NCBI GenBank assembly: GCA_028876655.1
Contig: JAGWRA010000025.1
Coordinates: forward strand, 1-53,396
Direction: 5' to 3'
DNA: 53,396 nucleotides
Source of the DNA: Acidobacteriota bacterium
Lineage (GTDB): Bacteria; Acidobacteriota; Vicinamibacteria; Vicinamibacterales; CAVVIG01
Position numbers and translations under genes: made by a program. The notes under the pieces were generated by a model. That model had not been told where the DNA came from. It searched no databases and saw nothing but the letters and a program-made list of their open reading frames with translations. Position 1 is the stretch's first letter. Each line of letters begins with the position of its first letter. Shown here in pieces: positions 1 to 10,433 of the stretch.

Positions 1-898
1 AGAACCAGAGCTTGTCCTTCTTGATCGGGCCGCCCAGGTCGTCGTGGTTCTCCCAGAACAGCACGTTGGGCGACGCCGAGCCGCCGCGGTTGGTGATGTT
101 GCTGTTCGTGTTGTCGCCCACGAAGCTCTTGCCCTCGTAGGTCTGGTTGATCAGCGACTTGAACTGGTTACCACCGCTCTTGATCGTCGACACGACGGCC
201 GCGCCCGGTGTGTTCATCGCCACGTCCTGGCCCGCGCCGCTCACCGCGATTTCGTTCTGCGAGTAGTAGTCCTGGTAGAACCCGGCGCCGCCCGTCCCCT
301 CGGTCGTGTCCACGCCCTCGGTGATGACGCGCGTCTGGTTCGTGATGCCGAACGCGTTGTACCCGGACTGCTGGCTCTTGTGGCTGCCGCCCACGTCGAA
401 GCCCTGCATCCGGATGCCCGGCGACTGCGCCAGCGCGCCCCACAGGTCCGACGAGCTCGGCACGCCGATGAGCTTCGCCGTGTCCATCGTGTTGCCGACC
501 GACGTCGACTGCGTGTCGACGATCGGCGACTCGGCCGTCACCTGGACCGTTTCCTTCAGCGAGGCCAGCTGCAGCGACGCGTCCACGTTCAGCGTCTGGC
601 CCAGGGCCAGGCTGATGTTCTGCCGCGTGAACGGCTGGAAGCCCGAGAGCTCGAACTTCAGCGTGTAGGTCCCCGACGGCAGCGACGGGAACTGGTAGCT
701 CCCGTTGGCTTCCGTCACGGCCACCTGCGAGCCGATCAGGGCCGGCGAGGTCGCCGTCACAGTGACGCCGGGGAGCACCGCTCCCTGCGCGTCCTTCACC
801 GTGCCGGTCAGCCGGCTGTTCACGTTCTGCGCCCACACCGGCGCCACGGCCATCAGGACCGTGGCCAGCGCAAGCGCCACCTGCTTACGAAGTTGCAT
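1..898 (-). CDS. Oar-like TonB-dependent receptor with N-terminal carboxypeptidase-regulatory-like domain (C-terminus truncated by window edge)
   Basis: Reverse strand reads MQLRKQVALALATVLMAVAPVWAQNVNSRLTGTVKDAQGAVLPGVTVTATSPALIGSQVAVTEANGSYQFPSLPSGTYTLKFELSGFQ..., homologous to the four receptors at 12443-25800; GGAGGGG ribosome-binding site just upstream of ATG at 898; open to the window edge. Confidence 0.93.
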   Translation of the reverse strand, partial: MQLRKQVALALATVLMAVAPVWAQNVNSRLTGTVKDAQGAVLPGVTVTATSPALIGSQVAVTEANGSYQFPSLPSGTYTLKFELSGFQPFTRQNISLALGQTLNVDASLQLASLKETVQVTAESPIVDTQSTSVGNTMDTAKLIGVPSSSDLWGALAQSPGIRMQGFDVGGSHKSQQSGYNAFGITNQTRVITEGVDTTEGTGGAGFYQDYYSQNEIAVSGAGQDVAMNTPGAAVVSTIKSGGNQFKSLINQTYEGKSFVGDNTNSNITNRGGSASPNVLFWENHDDLGGPIKKDKLWF

Positions 899-1322
899 GC
901 AATCCCCTCCATGCTTCGGGCTGAACGCCCGAGCCGACTTGCAATGGAAACAACGCCGTCTCTCCACGAATTGCACGGGTGCTTTCGGCGAGCTCTACAG
1001 CAGTAAATGTACCCATGAGCTTAAAATTTCAGCACATCTACATACTGTATGTTTATTATATTTATATAATATATATTCGATTTATTCGAGATACAGACTC
1101 TTCGCAAAATCCAAATTATTGTTCAACATGCTCCGATCAGATCCAAAACTCTTGAGCTTCAGGTCGTCTATGCGCTGGTGAAAACCATCGCCACGAACAA
1201 AACCATCGGCTCCCCCCTTTCGGGACCTGCCACTGTCGTCCCGGGCGACCGCCGTATAATGCTCGGGCTTGCTCGTCGGGCGTGCCGCGCCCGTAACGAC
1301 CGCGTCTCCTCTGGAGTGCCCC

Positions 1323-2702
1323 ATGTCCCTGCTGGTCGGGTTCCGAGTCGCCATCAGCGCGCTCGGCCGGAACAAGATGCGGACCCTGCTGACGATGCTC
1401 GGCATCATCATTGGGGTCGCCGCGGTGATTGCGATGGTGGCCGTCGGGCAGGGGGCGCAGGCCGCGGTGGAGTCCGAAGTCCGATCGGCCGGGGCGAACC
1501 TGATTTTCGTCAGCGCCGGCAACTACACCCGGGGCGGCGAATCGATGAACATTGCGTCCGGCCTCGGCGCGGCCAACACCCTCACGGTCGCCGATGCCGA
1601 TGCGCTCGCGCGGATTCAGGGTGTGCAATACCGGTCGGCCGGAGTCAGCGACCGGGCGCTGGCCGCGGCCGGGGATCAGACGTTCTTCACGGTGATTCAG
1701 GGGATCGACACCCAGTGGCCCCTCATCTATTCATGGGACTGGGTGCGGGGCGCCGGCTTCACGCCGGCTGATATCGGCGGCCACGTCCCGGCAGCCGTCC
1801 TCGGACGCACGGCAGCCGGCCGCCTGTTCGGCACGAGCGATCCCATCGGCCAGACGGTCATGATCCGCAACCGCGCCTTCCGCGTCGTGGGCGTGACGGG
1901 GACGACGACGGACGACCAGGCCGAGACGATTTTCGTTCCGTTCACGACCCTGCAGGACGTTCTCTCCGTTCACTCGCTGCAGACCATCACCGTGGCCGCC
2001 ACCGAAGCCGGGGACACGTCACAGATCTCGGCCGCTATCCGGAAGCTGCTGCGCGCACGCCACCATCTGGACGATCCGGCGGCGGCCACGGCCGTCGTGC
2101 CGACGCAGGGAGCCCGGGCGGGCAGCAATCTGATGATGCCGGGTGCGTCGACGGGCCTCGGCGTTCCCGACGACTTCACGGTGAAGACGCAGGCCGCCAG
2201 GGCGCTGACCAAGGGGCTCTACACGTCGGTCGCGGCCTTCGCGCTGGCCAACCTGCCGAAGCTGGACGAGGTGACGCGGCAGGAGATGACCAGCACGCTG
2301 GACCGCGCCGGCACGACGATGACGGCCCTGCTCGGCGGCATTGCGGCGGTGTCCCTCATCGTCGGCGGCATCGGCATCATGAACATCATGCTGGTGTCGG
2401 TGCGCGAGCGGACGCGCGAGATCGGCATCCGGATGGCCGTCGGCGCCCACGCGCGCGACGTCATGCTCCAGTTCCTGGCCGAGTCGGTGACACTCAGTCT
2501 GATAGGCGGCCTGCTGGGGATCGGACTGGGCTTCGCGGCCTCGCACGGCATCACGTCGATGCTGGAGTGGCCGACGGCGGTGTCTGCGCGGGCGGTGCTG
2601 CTGGCGTTCGCGATTGCCGGAGCGGTCGGCGTCTTCTTCGGCTACTACCCTGCCATCAAGGCTTCGCGGCTCGATCCGATCGATGCGTTGAGATACGAGT
2701 AG
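1323..2702 (+). CDS. ABC transporter permease, MacB/FtsX type
   Basis: MSLLVGFRVAISALGRNKMRTLLTMLGIIIGVAAVIAMVAVGQGAQ... GGIGIMNIMLVSVRERTREIGIRMAVGA... PAIKASRLDPIDALRYE is typical of MacB_PCD/FtsX permeases. Confidence 0.95.
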   Translation: MSLLVGFRVAISALGRNKMRTLLTMLGIIIGVAAVIAMVAVGQGAQAAVESEVRSAGANLIFVSAGNYTRGGESMNIASGLGAANTLTVADADALARIQGVQYRSAGVSDRALAAAGDQTFFTVIQGIDTQWPLIYSWDWVRGAGFTPADIGGHVPAAVLGRTAAGRLFGTSDPIGQTVMIRNRAFRVVGVTGTTTDDQAETIFVPFTTLQDVLSVHSLQTITVAATEAGDTSQISAAIRKLLRARHHLDDPAAATAVVPTQGARAGSNLMMPGASTGLGVPDDFTVKTQAARALTKGLYTSVAAFALANLPKLDEVTRQEMTSTLDRAGTTMTALLGGIAAVSLIVGGIGIMNIMLVSVRERTREIGIRMAVGAHARDVMLQFLAESVTLSLIGGLLGIGLGFAASHGITSMLEWPTAVSARAVLLAFAIAGAVGVFFGYYPAIKASRLDPIDALRYE

Positions 2703-2743
2703 GCGACGGGCGACGGGCTACGGGCTGCGGGCCACGGGCTACG
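2702..2743. repeat. Period-7 tandem repeat (GGCGACG GGCGACG GGCTACG GGCTGCG GGCCACG GGCTACG)
   Basis: Six in-register heptamers read directly, starting at the stop codon of the upstream CDS. Confidence 0.85.
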
Positions 2744-2781
2744 GGGCCCCGAAGTCCGGAGCCGGTAGCCCGACGACTCCC

Positions 2782-3279
2782 TCATTTCTTGTTCGCCACC
2801 GGATCGACGTACGGCATGTCGATCCAGTAGGGCTTGCCCGAGACCACATACGCGATGCGGGCCATGGCGTCCGGCTCGGTCACGGGCTGTCCCTGCGCCT
2901 CCCAGTACTCGCCCGTGTCGTTGATCTGCAAGGTGAGCGACTCGGGTGACCGACCGGGCCGCTGGACGGTGATGATGACGTCGGAGGCGATGGAGGCCGG
3001 CAGGGGATCGCGCACGGCGTTGCTGAAGTAGACCTGGTAGTGCGCCGTCCGCGGCATGACGACCTCGAAGTGCAGGTCGCCGTTCATCAGCACGATCCCG
3101 CCGTGGCGAGGTCGATGATCCGCGTGCGGCATCATCGGCATGGCCATCGGTGACGAGGCCGACGCGCCAGCCGCCCCGTTCTGCGCACCGAGCGGCGCGG
3201 CCGCCGGCGGACGGCCGCATCCTGCCAGCAGGAGCGTCATCGCCACGATCAGTGCCGGGCGCCAGTCCGCACGTGTCAT
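2782..3279 (-). CDS. Met/His-rich lipoprotein, putative metal-related
   Basis: MTRADWRPALIVAMTLLLAGCGRPP lipobox; SSPMAMPMMPHADHRPRHGGIVLMNGDLHFEVVMP motif. Confidence 0.7.
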   Translation of the reverse strand: MTRADWRPALIVAMTLLLAGCGRPPAAAPLGAQNGAAGASASSPMAMPMMPHADHRPRHGGIVLMNGDLHFEVVMPRTAHYQVYFSNAVRDPLPASIASDVIITVQRPGRSPESLTLQINDTGEYWEAQGQPVTEPDAMARIAYVVSGKPYWIDMPYVDPVANKK

Positions 3280-3382
3280 CGCACCCTCATTCCCGCCCGG
3301 CACCACCGCCCGAGGCGTCTCCGGTCCGGCTCATGTTGGCCGAAGTCCCTCACGGAGGCAAGCCCGCCGGCGGGCGCGCCGG

Positions 3383-4753
3383 TCAGCGGACGGTCGGCGC
3401 GAGATCGGCCGGCGGCCGCGGCGCGGTCGCCAGCGAGAGAAACAGCGTCCAGCGCCGGCCCGGATGGTCGGCCGTGCCGCCATGCGCCTCGAGGAAGCGG
3501 CGCACCAGGTCGCGGCCGGCCGTGTAGGCGACGACGTAGCTGCGATAGCGGTCGATGAAATCCAGCATCCCGGCCGGATCCGGCATCGCGCCGCGCCTGG
3601 CCAGCGCCCGGCGCGCAGCCGCGGCATCGATGACGCCATCGAGATAGTCCCGGGCCACGTCCGTGGTGACCGGCGCCAGCCGCGCGGTGAGACGCCGCAC
3701 CGCGTCGGCGCGGGCCGCCAGCGATCCATCGAGCCCGGCGAGCGGGTACAGGACCGTCCGTTCGAAGGCGAGGCGATCGTCACCCGGAAACGCGATGTCC
3801 ACGGCCTCGTTCGCGACCGCCTCCTCGAGCAGGCCCTGCGGGCTCATCAACGTCCCGATCGCGAACTCCGACCAGCCCCGGCCCCGCACGAGCTGCTCCT
3901 CCCGGAGCACGTGGAAGAGATGATGGCCGGGATACCCTTCGTGGCAGGCCAGGTCGAGCACCCGCTCGACCGAGACCGGCCGATCGGTGTTCACCTGGAT
4001 CACGCTCTGATAGTGGCCGCGATAGCGGTTGTAGGCGCTCCACGGCTGGCCCGTGACGTACTGCACCGTGAAGCGCTCGCCGGGCGGCAGCACGACGTGC
4101 GCGGCCGTTCGCTGGCGGCAGGCGGCCAGCGCCGCGGCGAAAACGGCGGGCAGGCGATCGCGCGGGATCTGCACCCGCGTCTCGAAGGCGGCCACGCGCG
4201 CGGCCAGGTCGCCCCGGCCGGGCAGCAGGCGATCGAGCGCCCGACGCGCCTGCTCTTCGTCCGGGCGTGAATCAGGAAGTGGTGCGATGCCGAACAGCGC
4301 GCGCGCTTCCTCGTCGAACGGCAGACGCCCGCCGGCCGCCATCCGCGCCTGGATGGCCAGTGCGTCGACCTGCCCGCGCAGGACGGCCCACCGCAAGGCC
4401 GTGGACGGCCCGCCCGCGGCAGGCGGCCTCGCGCGCATGGCGTCGCGCAGCGCCTCGGCGGCCTCGATCACCGGGACGAGGGACGAGGGTGCGATGCCGC
4501 CCGGCCCTGCGTCTGCCGGCGGCGCGAAGTCGGTTTCGACGGCGTCGGGATCGAGCCGGGCGAGCTGCCGCGCCAGCCGGATATAGGAGCGGACGGCCTC
4601 CTCGATCGGAAGCGTCCCGGCCGTGCCTCCTGCGGGACTGGTGCTCTCGGCGCGGCGATCCGGACGGCCGCAGGCGGTCAGGCCGACGGCGCCGGCGAGC
4701 ACGACCGCAACGGCCGCGCGGCGCCAGCCACGCGAGCGGGTCCCCGTGTGCAC
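3383..4753 (-). CDS. DUF885-family lipoprotein, probable metallopeptidase
   Basis: Lipobox LTACGR; CHEGYPGHHLFHVL (HExxxxHH) motif; MSPQGLLEEAVANEAVD. Confidence 0.85.
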   Translation of the reverse strand: MHTGTRSRGWRRAAVAVVLAGAVGLTACGRPDRRAESTSPAGGTAGTLPIEEAVRSYIRLARQLARLDPDAVETDFAPPADAGPGGIAPSSLVPVIEAAEALRDAMRARPPAAGGPSTALRWAVLRGQVDALAIQARMAAGGRLPFDEEARALFGIAPLPDSRPDEEQARRALDRLLPGRGDLAARVAAFETRVQIPRDRLPAVFAAALAACRQRTAAHVVLPPGERFTVQYVTGQPWSAYNRYRGHYQSVIQVNTDRPVSVERVLDLACHEGYPGHHLFHVLREEQLVRGRGWSEFAIGTLMSPQGLLEEAVANEAVDIAFPGDDRLAFERTVLYPLAGLDGSLAARADAVRRLTARLAPVTTDVARDYLDGVIDAAAARRALARRGAMPDPAGMLDFIDRYRSYVVAYTAGRDLVRRFLEAHGGTADHPGRRWTLFLSLATAPRPPADLAPTVR

Positions 4754-5021
4754 GTTGTTCCTCTTCGATCTTCGAGCCCGGCCGCCGATCCGCGCGCATC
4801 CGGCACTGCGGTCATTCTACCGTCGAGCTTGACGCGTTCAGGCGAACGGCCCGCCGAGCGCCGGCCGCAAGACAACTATTTACAATCACCGTGTTGTGCC
4901 TGCTGAGTTACGTGGGCATAATCTCGGCTCAACAGTATTCATCGGCAGCACGCTCGCGCTCGATCGGCAGCCGGTCGACACCCGCGCAGGCGGGCCCGGC
5001 CGCATCGGAGGGGGACGGCAT

Positions 5022-6704
5022 ATGCGACGGCCTTACTTGCTGGTTCTGTTCGCGCTCGCGCTCGGCGCCGGTTGCTCGGGCGGCACTCAAACGGCCAAGC
5101 CGGCTCCGGCCGCGGCCCCGGCGGCGGCGGCCGAGCCGAAGCTCGGCATCCGGCCGCAGGGGGACACCGAGATCTCGCCGGACCTCAGCCGGGTGCCGGA
5201 CGATCTGAAGCAGGTCTACGGCTACATCGACACGCACATCGACGACCACGTCCGCAACCTCCAGAAGTGGATCCAGCAGCCCAGCATCTCGAACTCGGGC
5301 GAAGGGATTCCCGAGTCGGCGCAGATGGTGAAGGGGTTCTGGGACGAGCTCGGGTGCCAGGAGACGCGCGTCTACGACGTCGGCATCACCGAATGGGGCG
5401 CCCCCGGCAACCCGGTGGTGTACGCCCGGTGCGACGAAGGGGCGCCGAAGACGGTGGTGCTCTACTGGATGTACGACACGATGCCGATCAGCGAGCCGGC
5501 CGACTGGAAGTATCCGCCGTTCGAAGGGCGGCTGGTCGAGCAGGCGCCGTTCAAGAAGGTGCTGATCGGGCGCGGCGCGGTGAACTCCAAGGGCCCGGAG
5601 ATGGCGCAGTGGAACGCGCTGATGGCGATCAAGAAGGTCACGGGCAAGCTGCCGGTGAACCTGATCGTCGTGGCCGAGGGCGACGAAGAGCGGATGGACA
5701 TCGGACTGCGCCAGTTCATGAAGGACCATCCGGATCTCTTCAAGGGCGCCGACGCGATGTACCGCTTCGGCGGCCAGTCCTACAGCGGCGGGGGTGAGCT
5801 GTCGGGCGGCTCGGAGGGCTGCGTCTACATCGAGCTGACGACGAGCGGCGAGAAGTGGGGCCGCGGTCCGAACCTCTCGAACATCCACGGCGCCTTCAAG
5901 CGCTCGGTGGACAGCCCGGCCTGGCGGCACATCAAGATGCTGGCCTCGCTCGTCTCCGACGACGGGAACACGGTGAAGGTGGCGGGCTTCTACGACCACA
6001 TGGAGCCGCTGAGCGCCGAGGAGACGGCCCGCCTGAAGGCGGCCGCCTCGAAGGTGGACATGAAGGTGGCGGCGGCGAACATCGGCGTCGGCCGCTTCAT
6101 CAGCGACGATCCGTTCACGATGCTGAAGATGGGATCGTACGGGACCTCCTTCAACCTGGACGGCATCTGGGGCGGCAACATGTACGCGGGCGGCGCGGGG
6201 GCCGTGCTGCCGGACAAGATCACCTCGAAGCACAACATCCGGTACATCCCGGACATGGACGGCCTCGACCTGGTGAAGAAGATCCGGGCCCAGCTCGATC
6301 GCAACGGCTACAAGGACGTCGACCTGAAGATCATCGGCGACGTCCCCTGGGCGAAGATGAGCTACGACACCGACATCGCCCGGGCGCTCGAGACGACCTA
6401 CGACATCTTCCACATCCCGTACCCGAAGAAGGGCGGCAACCCGTCGATCCTGGGGCCGTACTGGCCGGCGTACCTGTTCGGCAACGGTCCGGTGGGCCAG
6501 CGGGTCGAGCCGGTGCAGATGCCGATCATCGGCGGCGGCGCGGGCATGGGCGGCCGGGCGCATGCGGCCAACGAGTACTACGTGATCGAAGGGGCGGGCA
6601 AGGTGTACGGGATGGCCGGCGCCGAGAAGTCGGTCGCCACGGTGCTCTACGCCTTCGCCGGCAAGCTGAAGCCGGCCGCCGATGCGACGGCGACCACACC
6701 ATAG
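5022..6704 (+). CDS. M20 family metallopeptidase, lipoprotein
   Basis: MRRPYLLVLFALALGAGCSG lipobox; Arg/Lys/dipeptidase-like body (WIQQPSISNSGEGIPESAQMVKGFWDELG..., IVVAEGDEE). Confidence 0.88.
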   Translation: MRRPYLLVLFALALGAGCSGGTQTAKPAPAAAPAAAAEPKLGIRPQGDTEISPDLSRVPDDLKQVYGYIDTHIDDHVRNLQKWIQQPSISNSGEGIPESAQMVKGFWDELGCQETRVYDVGITEWGAPGNPVVYARCDEGAPKTVVLYWMYDTMPISEPADWKYPPFEGRLVEQAPFKKVLIGRGAVNSKGPEMAQWNALMAIKKVTGKLPVNLIVVAEGDEERMDIGLRQFMKDHPDLFKGADAMYRFGGQSYSGGGELSGGSEGCVYIELTTSGEKWGRGPNLSNIHGAFKRSVDSPAWRHIKMLASLVSDDGNTVKVAGFYDHMEPLSAEETARLKAAASKVDMKVAAANIGVGRFISDDPFTMLKMGSYGTSFNLDGIWGGNMYAGGAGAVLPDKITSKHNIRYIPDMDGLDLVKKIRAQLDRNGYKDVDLKIIGDVPWAKMSYDTDIARALETTYDIFHIPYPKKGGNPSILGPYWPAYLFGNGPVGQRVEPVQMPIIGGGAGMGGRAHAANEYYVIEGAGKVYGMAGAEKSVATVLYAFAGKLKPAADATATTP

Positions 6705-6719
6705 GCGCGCAGCCCACCC

Positions 6720-8261
6720 ATGACACCATCGACGGGCATCCGGATCGCGTTCAGCGCCCTGGGGCGCAACAAGCTCGAGACGGGGCTGGCCATGCTGGGC
6801 ATGACCATCGGCGTGGGGGCGGTCCTCACGACGATGGCGCTCGGCGCCGGGGCGCAGGCGTCGATCGAGCAGCAGGTCATGGCCGCCGGGCTCAACGTCA
6901 TCGTCGTCACGGCCGGCAACTACCAGACCAAGCAGGATGACGACATGGGGGGCGTCGTTGCGCACCAGGGCGACGCCCGCCCGCACACGCCGCTGCCACC
7001 GGGCGTGACCGATCCATACGACGACGCGGCGCCGCTCGCGAGCCGGATACGGCCGGCCGTCTGGCACGGCGGCGGGCCCGCGATCCATCTGGCCTTCTTC
7101 CATCCGGAGGACAACCCGATGGAGAAGCACGATCATCCGACGGCGGCCCAGCGGCTGGGGGACGCCGAAGCGGGGCTCGGGTCGGCGGCCACGCTGACGC
7201 GCGAGGATGCGGAGGCGATCCGCGCACTCGGCGGCGTGCAGTACGTCGCCACGGGCATTCACGACAACGCGCACGTCGTGAGCGGATCGCGGCGGTGGTT
7301 CACGCGGTACCACGCGACGGATCTCGACCTGCCGCTCATCCACCGTGCCTGGGCCTTCCCGCACGGGCGGTTCTTCGACCAGCAGGAGCTCGCCGGATCC
7401 CGGCAGGTGATGGTCCTCGGCAGTGTCGTCAGCGACCGGCTGTTCGGCGCCGACGTGAATCCCGTGGGCCGCACCGTGCGGCTCTGGAAGCAGCCGTTCA
7501 CGGTCGTCGGCGTCGTCTCCAGCACGACGTGGACGACGCCGCCGGGGCCGGGCGACGATCAGTTCGACGCCGTGTACGTGCCGGTGACCACCGTCGACCG
7601 CCTGCTGGACCTCTCGAAGCTGAACACGATCACGATCACGGTCACCTCGTCGGGCGAGGTGACACGGGTGGCGAAGGAGGTGACGCAGCTGCTGCGCGCC
7701 CGCCACAGGATCACCAGCAAGATGCCGGACGACTTCACGGTGACCACGCAGGCGCGGGCGGCGCTGACCAAGGGCGTCAACCCGCGGGTGGCGCGGGTGC
7801 TGGCGGGCAACGTCTCCAACTTCGATCAGGTCACGCTCGAGCAGCTGGCCCGGACGCTCCAGCGCGCCAGCCGGACGATGACCGCGCTGCTGGCGAGCAT
7901 CGCCAGCGTCTCGCTGCTGGTGGGCGGCATCGGGATCATGAACATCATGCTGCTCTCGGTGACCGAGCGGACGCGCGAGATCGGCGTCCGCATGGCGGTC
8001 GGGGCCCGGGCCCGCGACGTCCTGCTGCAGTTCATCGCCGAGGCGATCGCGTTGAGCCTCGTCGGGGGCGTCATCGGCGTCCTGCTGGGCTTCGCGGCGT
8101 CCGACTGGCTCAGCCGGGTGCTGCACTGGTCGACCGTCGTGTCGAGCGACGCCGTCGCCGTCTCGTTCGGCATCGCGGCCGCCGTCGGCATCTTCTTCGG
8201 ACTCTATCCCGCGCGGCAGGCCGCCCGGCAGGACCCGATCGACGCGCTAAGGTACGAATAG
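6720..8261 (+). CDS. ABC transporter permease, MacB/FtsX type, with His-rich extracytoplasmic insertion
   Basis: MTPSTGIRIAFSALGRNKLETGLAMLGMTIGVGAVL... GGIGIMNIMLLSVTERTREIGVRMAVGARARDVLLQF; insert HQGDARPHTPLPPG...WHGGGPAIHLAFFHPEDNPMEKHDHP. Confidence 0.94.
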   Translation: MTPSTGIRIAFSALGRNKLETGLAMLGMTIGVGAVLTTMALGAGAQASIEQQVMAAGLNVIVVTAGNYQTKQDDDMGGVVAHQGDARPHTPLPPGVTDPYDDAAPLASRIRPAVWHGGGPAIHLAFFHPEDNPMEKHDHPTAAQRLGDAEAGLGSAATLTREDAEAIRALGGVQYVATGIHDNAHVVSGSRRWFTRYHATDLDLPLIHRAWAFPHGRFFDQQELAGSRQVMVLGSVVSDRLFGADVNPVGRTVRLWKQPFTVVGVVSSTTWTTPPGPGDDQFDAVYVPVTTVDRLLDLSKLNTITITVTSSGEVTRVAKEVTQLLRARHRITSKMPDDFTVTTQARAALTKGVNPRVARVLAGNVSNFDQVTLEQLARTLQRASRTMTALLASIASVSLLVGGIGIMNIMLLSVTERTREIGVRMAVGARARDVLLQFIAEAIALSLVGGVIGVLLGFAASDWLSRVLHWSTVVSSDAVAVSFGIAAAVGIFFGLYPARQAARQDPIDALRYE

Positions 8262-8303
8262 CGGCCCGTGCGCGGCGGCCGTGCCTCGACGTAGAATCGG
8301 GGC

Positions 8304-9005
8304 ATGAGCTCCAGCCGCCCGGTCCAGGAGACGCTCGGCCTCCGGACGCCCCCCATCGCAATCGGCTTCCTCGACGACGAGCCCGAGGGGCTCGCGCGCT
8401 GGCACGGCGGCAGCGTGCCCGCCGGCTGCGCCTTCTGGACGAAGGCGATGGCGGGCGAGACCTTCTATACGGTCCCCTCCGATCACTTCAACTGCCCCGT
8501 CGGCTGCCACACGCACCGCCTGCCGCTGCCGGCGTCCCGGCGCACGGAGCTCGGCCGGGCGGCGGACACCATGATCGGCGCCGGCTACCTGCTGCCGTCC
8601 GACGTGATGTCGATGCCGAGCCTGTCGCGCAGCCCGGCGGCCGTCGCCTACGGTCCGGTCGACGCCGCGCCCTTCCCCTGGGACGTGATCCTGCTGGCCG
8701 CCACGCCGGCGCAGGGGATGCTGATCTACGAGGCCTTCGTGCGGCTGGGCGACGATCCGCTGATGGTGGTGAGCGCGCTGGGGCGTCCGGCGTGCAGCCT
8801 GCTGCCGTTCGTCACCGAGGGCGATCGCGCGGCGCTGTCGTTCGGCTGCGCGGGGAACCGGACGTTCACGGATCTCCCGGACGATCAGCTGTACTTCGCC
8901 GTGCCGGCCGCCCTGTGGGACCGGTTCAGCGACGTCCTGGAGACGATCGTCCGGGCGAACGAGACGATGGCGACGTACTACGAGGGGAAGAAGGACACTA
9001 CGTAA
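8304..9005 (+). CDS. DUF169 domain-containing protein
   Basis: [19 protein letters not shown]... [30 protein letters not shown]... resembles the DUF169 family with conserved cysteines. Confidence 0.82.
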   Translation: MSSSRPVQETLGLRTPPIAIGFLDDEPEGLARWHGGSVPAGCAFWTKAMAGETFYTVPSDHFNCPVGCHTHRLPLPASRRTELGRAADTMIGAGYLLPSDVMSMPSLSRSPAAVAYGPVDAAPFPWDVILLAATPAQGMLIYEAFVRLGDDPLMVVSALGRPACSLLPFVTEGDRAALSFGCAGNRTFTDLPDDQLYFAVPAALWDRFSDVLETIVRANETMATYYEGKKDTT

Positions 9006-10293
9006 ACTGCTCCACCTCGGTCGATCCGGCCAGGGCACCGGTCGAGCAGGCGCCACCGCTGACGATCTCCGCCACCGCGTCGAAGTAGCCGGCGCCGACC
9101 TCGCGCTGGTGCTTCGTGGCGGTGTAGCCGTCCCGCTCGGCCGCGAACTCCTCCCGCTGCAGGTCGGCGTAGGCCGCCATCCCCCGCTCGCGATAACCGG
9201 CGGCCAGCTGGAACATGCTGTAGTTCAGCGCGTGGAACCCGGCCAGGGTGACGAACTGGAACCGGTATCCCATGGCCCCGAGCTCGCGCTGGAAGCGGGC
9301 GATCGACGCGGCGTCGAGCTTCTTCTCCCAGTTGAACGAGGGCGAGCAGTTGTAGGCGAGGTACTTGCCCGGGTAGCGGGCGTGCACCGCCTCGGCGAAC
9401 CGGCGCGCCTCGGCCAGGTCCGGCGTGCTCGTCTCGCACCAGACGAGGTCGGCGTACGGCGCATAGGCGAGGCCGCGCGCGATGGCGGCGTCCAGCCCGG
9501 CGCGGACGCCGTAGAACCCCTCCGGCGTCCGCTCGCCCGTGAGGAACGGCTCGTCCGCGGGGTCGACGTCGCTGGTGACGAGCTGGGCGGCGTTCGCGTC
9601 GGTGCGGGCGATGAGGACCGTCGGCACGTCCTCGACGTCGGCGGCCAGGCGTGCGGCCACCAGGTTGCGCACGGCGGTCCGGGTCGGCACGAGCACCTTC
9701 CCGCCCATGTGCCCGCACTTCTTCTCGCTGGCGAGCTGGTCCTCGAAGTGGACGCCGGCCGCGCCGGCGTCGATCATGGCGCGCATCAGCTCGAAGACGT
9801 TCAGCGCGCCGCCGAAGCCGGCCTCGGCGTCGGCGACGATCGGGGCGAACCAGGTCTCGACGCCGGGCGTCCGTCCCTCGGCGCGATCGATCTGGTCGGC
9901 GCGGCGCAGGGTCTGGTTGATGCGGCGGACCACCTGCGGGACGCTGTTGGCCGGATAGAGGCTCTGGTCCGGGTACATCTCGCCGGCCAGGTTCGCATCG
10001 GCGGCGACCTGCCAGCCGCTGAGATAGATGGCCTTCAGGCCGGCGCGCACCTGCTGCAGGGCCTGGTTGCCGGTGAGGGCGCCGAGCGCGGCGACGTACG
10101 GCTCGCGGCCGAGGAGGTCCCAGAGGCGGGCGGCGCCGAGGCGGGCGAGCGTGTGCTCGATCGGGACCGAGCCGCGCAGGCGAAGCACCTCGTCGGGACC
10201 GTAGGGACGCGAGACGCCGCGCCAGCGAGGAAGGGTGGTCCAGTCGGTCTGCAGGTTGTGCTGCGCGCGCAGCGGCTCCGTTCGTCCGTTCAT
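8998..10293 (-). CDS. aceA: Isocitrate lyase
   Basis: [14 protein letters not shown] signature; [42 protein letters not shown] at 10293 preceded by GGAGG. Confidence 0.97.
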   Translation of the reverse strand: MNGRTEPLRAQHNLQTDWTTLPRWRGVSRPYGPDEVLRLRGSVPIEHTLARLGAARLWDLLGREPYVAALGALTGNQALQQVRAGLKAIYLSGWQVAADANLAGEMYPDQSLYPANSVPQVVRRINQTLRRADQIDRAEGRTPGVETWFAPIVADAEAGFGGALNVFELMRAMIDAGAAGVHFEDQLASEKKCGHMGGKVLVPTRTAVRNLVAARLAADVEDVPTVLIARTDANAAQLVTSDVDPADEPFLTGERTPEGFYGVRAGLDAAIARGLAYAPYADLVWCETSTPDLAEARRFAEAVHARYPGKYLAYNCSPSFNWEKKLDAASIARFQRELGAMGYRFQFVTLAGFHALNYSMFQLAAGYRERGMAAYADLQREEFAAERDGYTATKHQREVGAGYFDAVAEIVSGGACSTGALAGSTEVEQFT

Positions 10294-10397
10294 GCGTACA
10301 CCTCCGGGGTCCGTGGTCCGTGCGATGGGGCGCGCGCGGGCCGGCGGGGCGCGGCGCGCGATCTGGCAGTACCGTAACGGGAGCGAACAGACCGCGT

Positions 10398-10433
10398 CAA
10401 GCGAATATTCGCTGAGCATGGTATATTCGCTTG
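10398..10433. promoter_or_regulatory. Candidate operator: inverted repeat CAAGCGAATAT-N14-ATATTCGCTTG containing the 14-bp palindrome AGCGAATATTCGCT (10400-10413)
   Basis: Perfect palindromes read directly in the divergent intergenic region between aceA and the XRE-family regulator. Confidence 0.75.

Noticed and set aside
1040-1052. LexA/SOS-type box in the AT island (ACATACTGTATGT)
   Set aside because: Does not match a known LexA consensus and neighbouring genes are not SOS genes.
8998-9005. 8-nt tail-to-tail overlap of the DUF169 gene and aceA
   Set aside because: Short convergent overlaps are common in compact genomes; no further signal.
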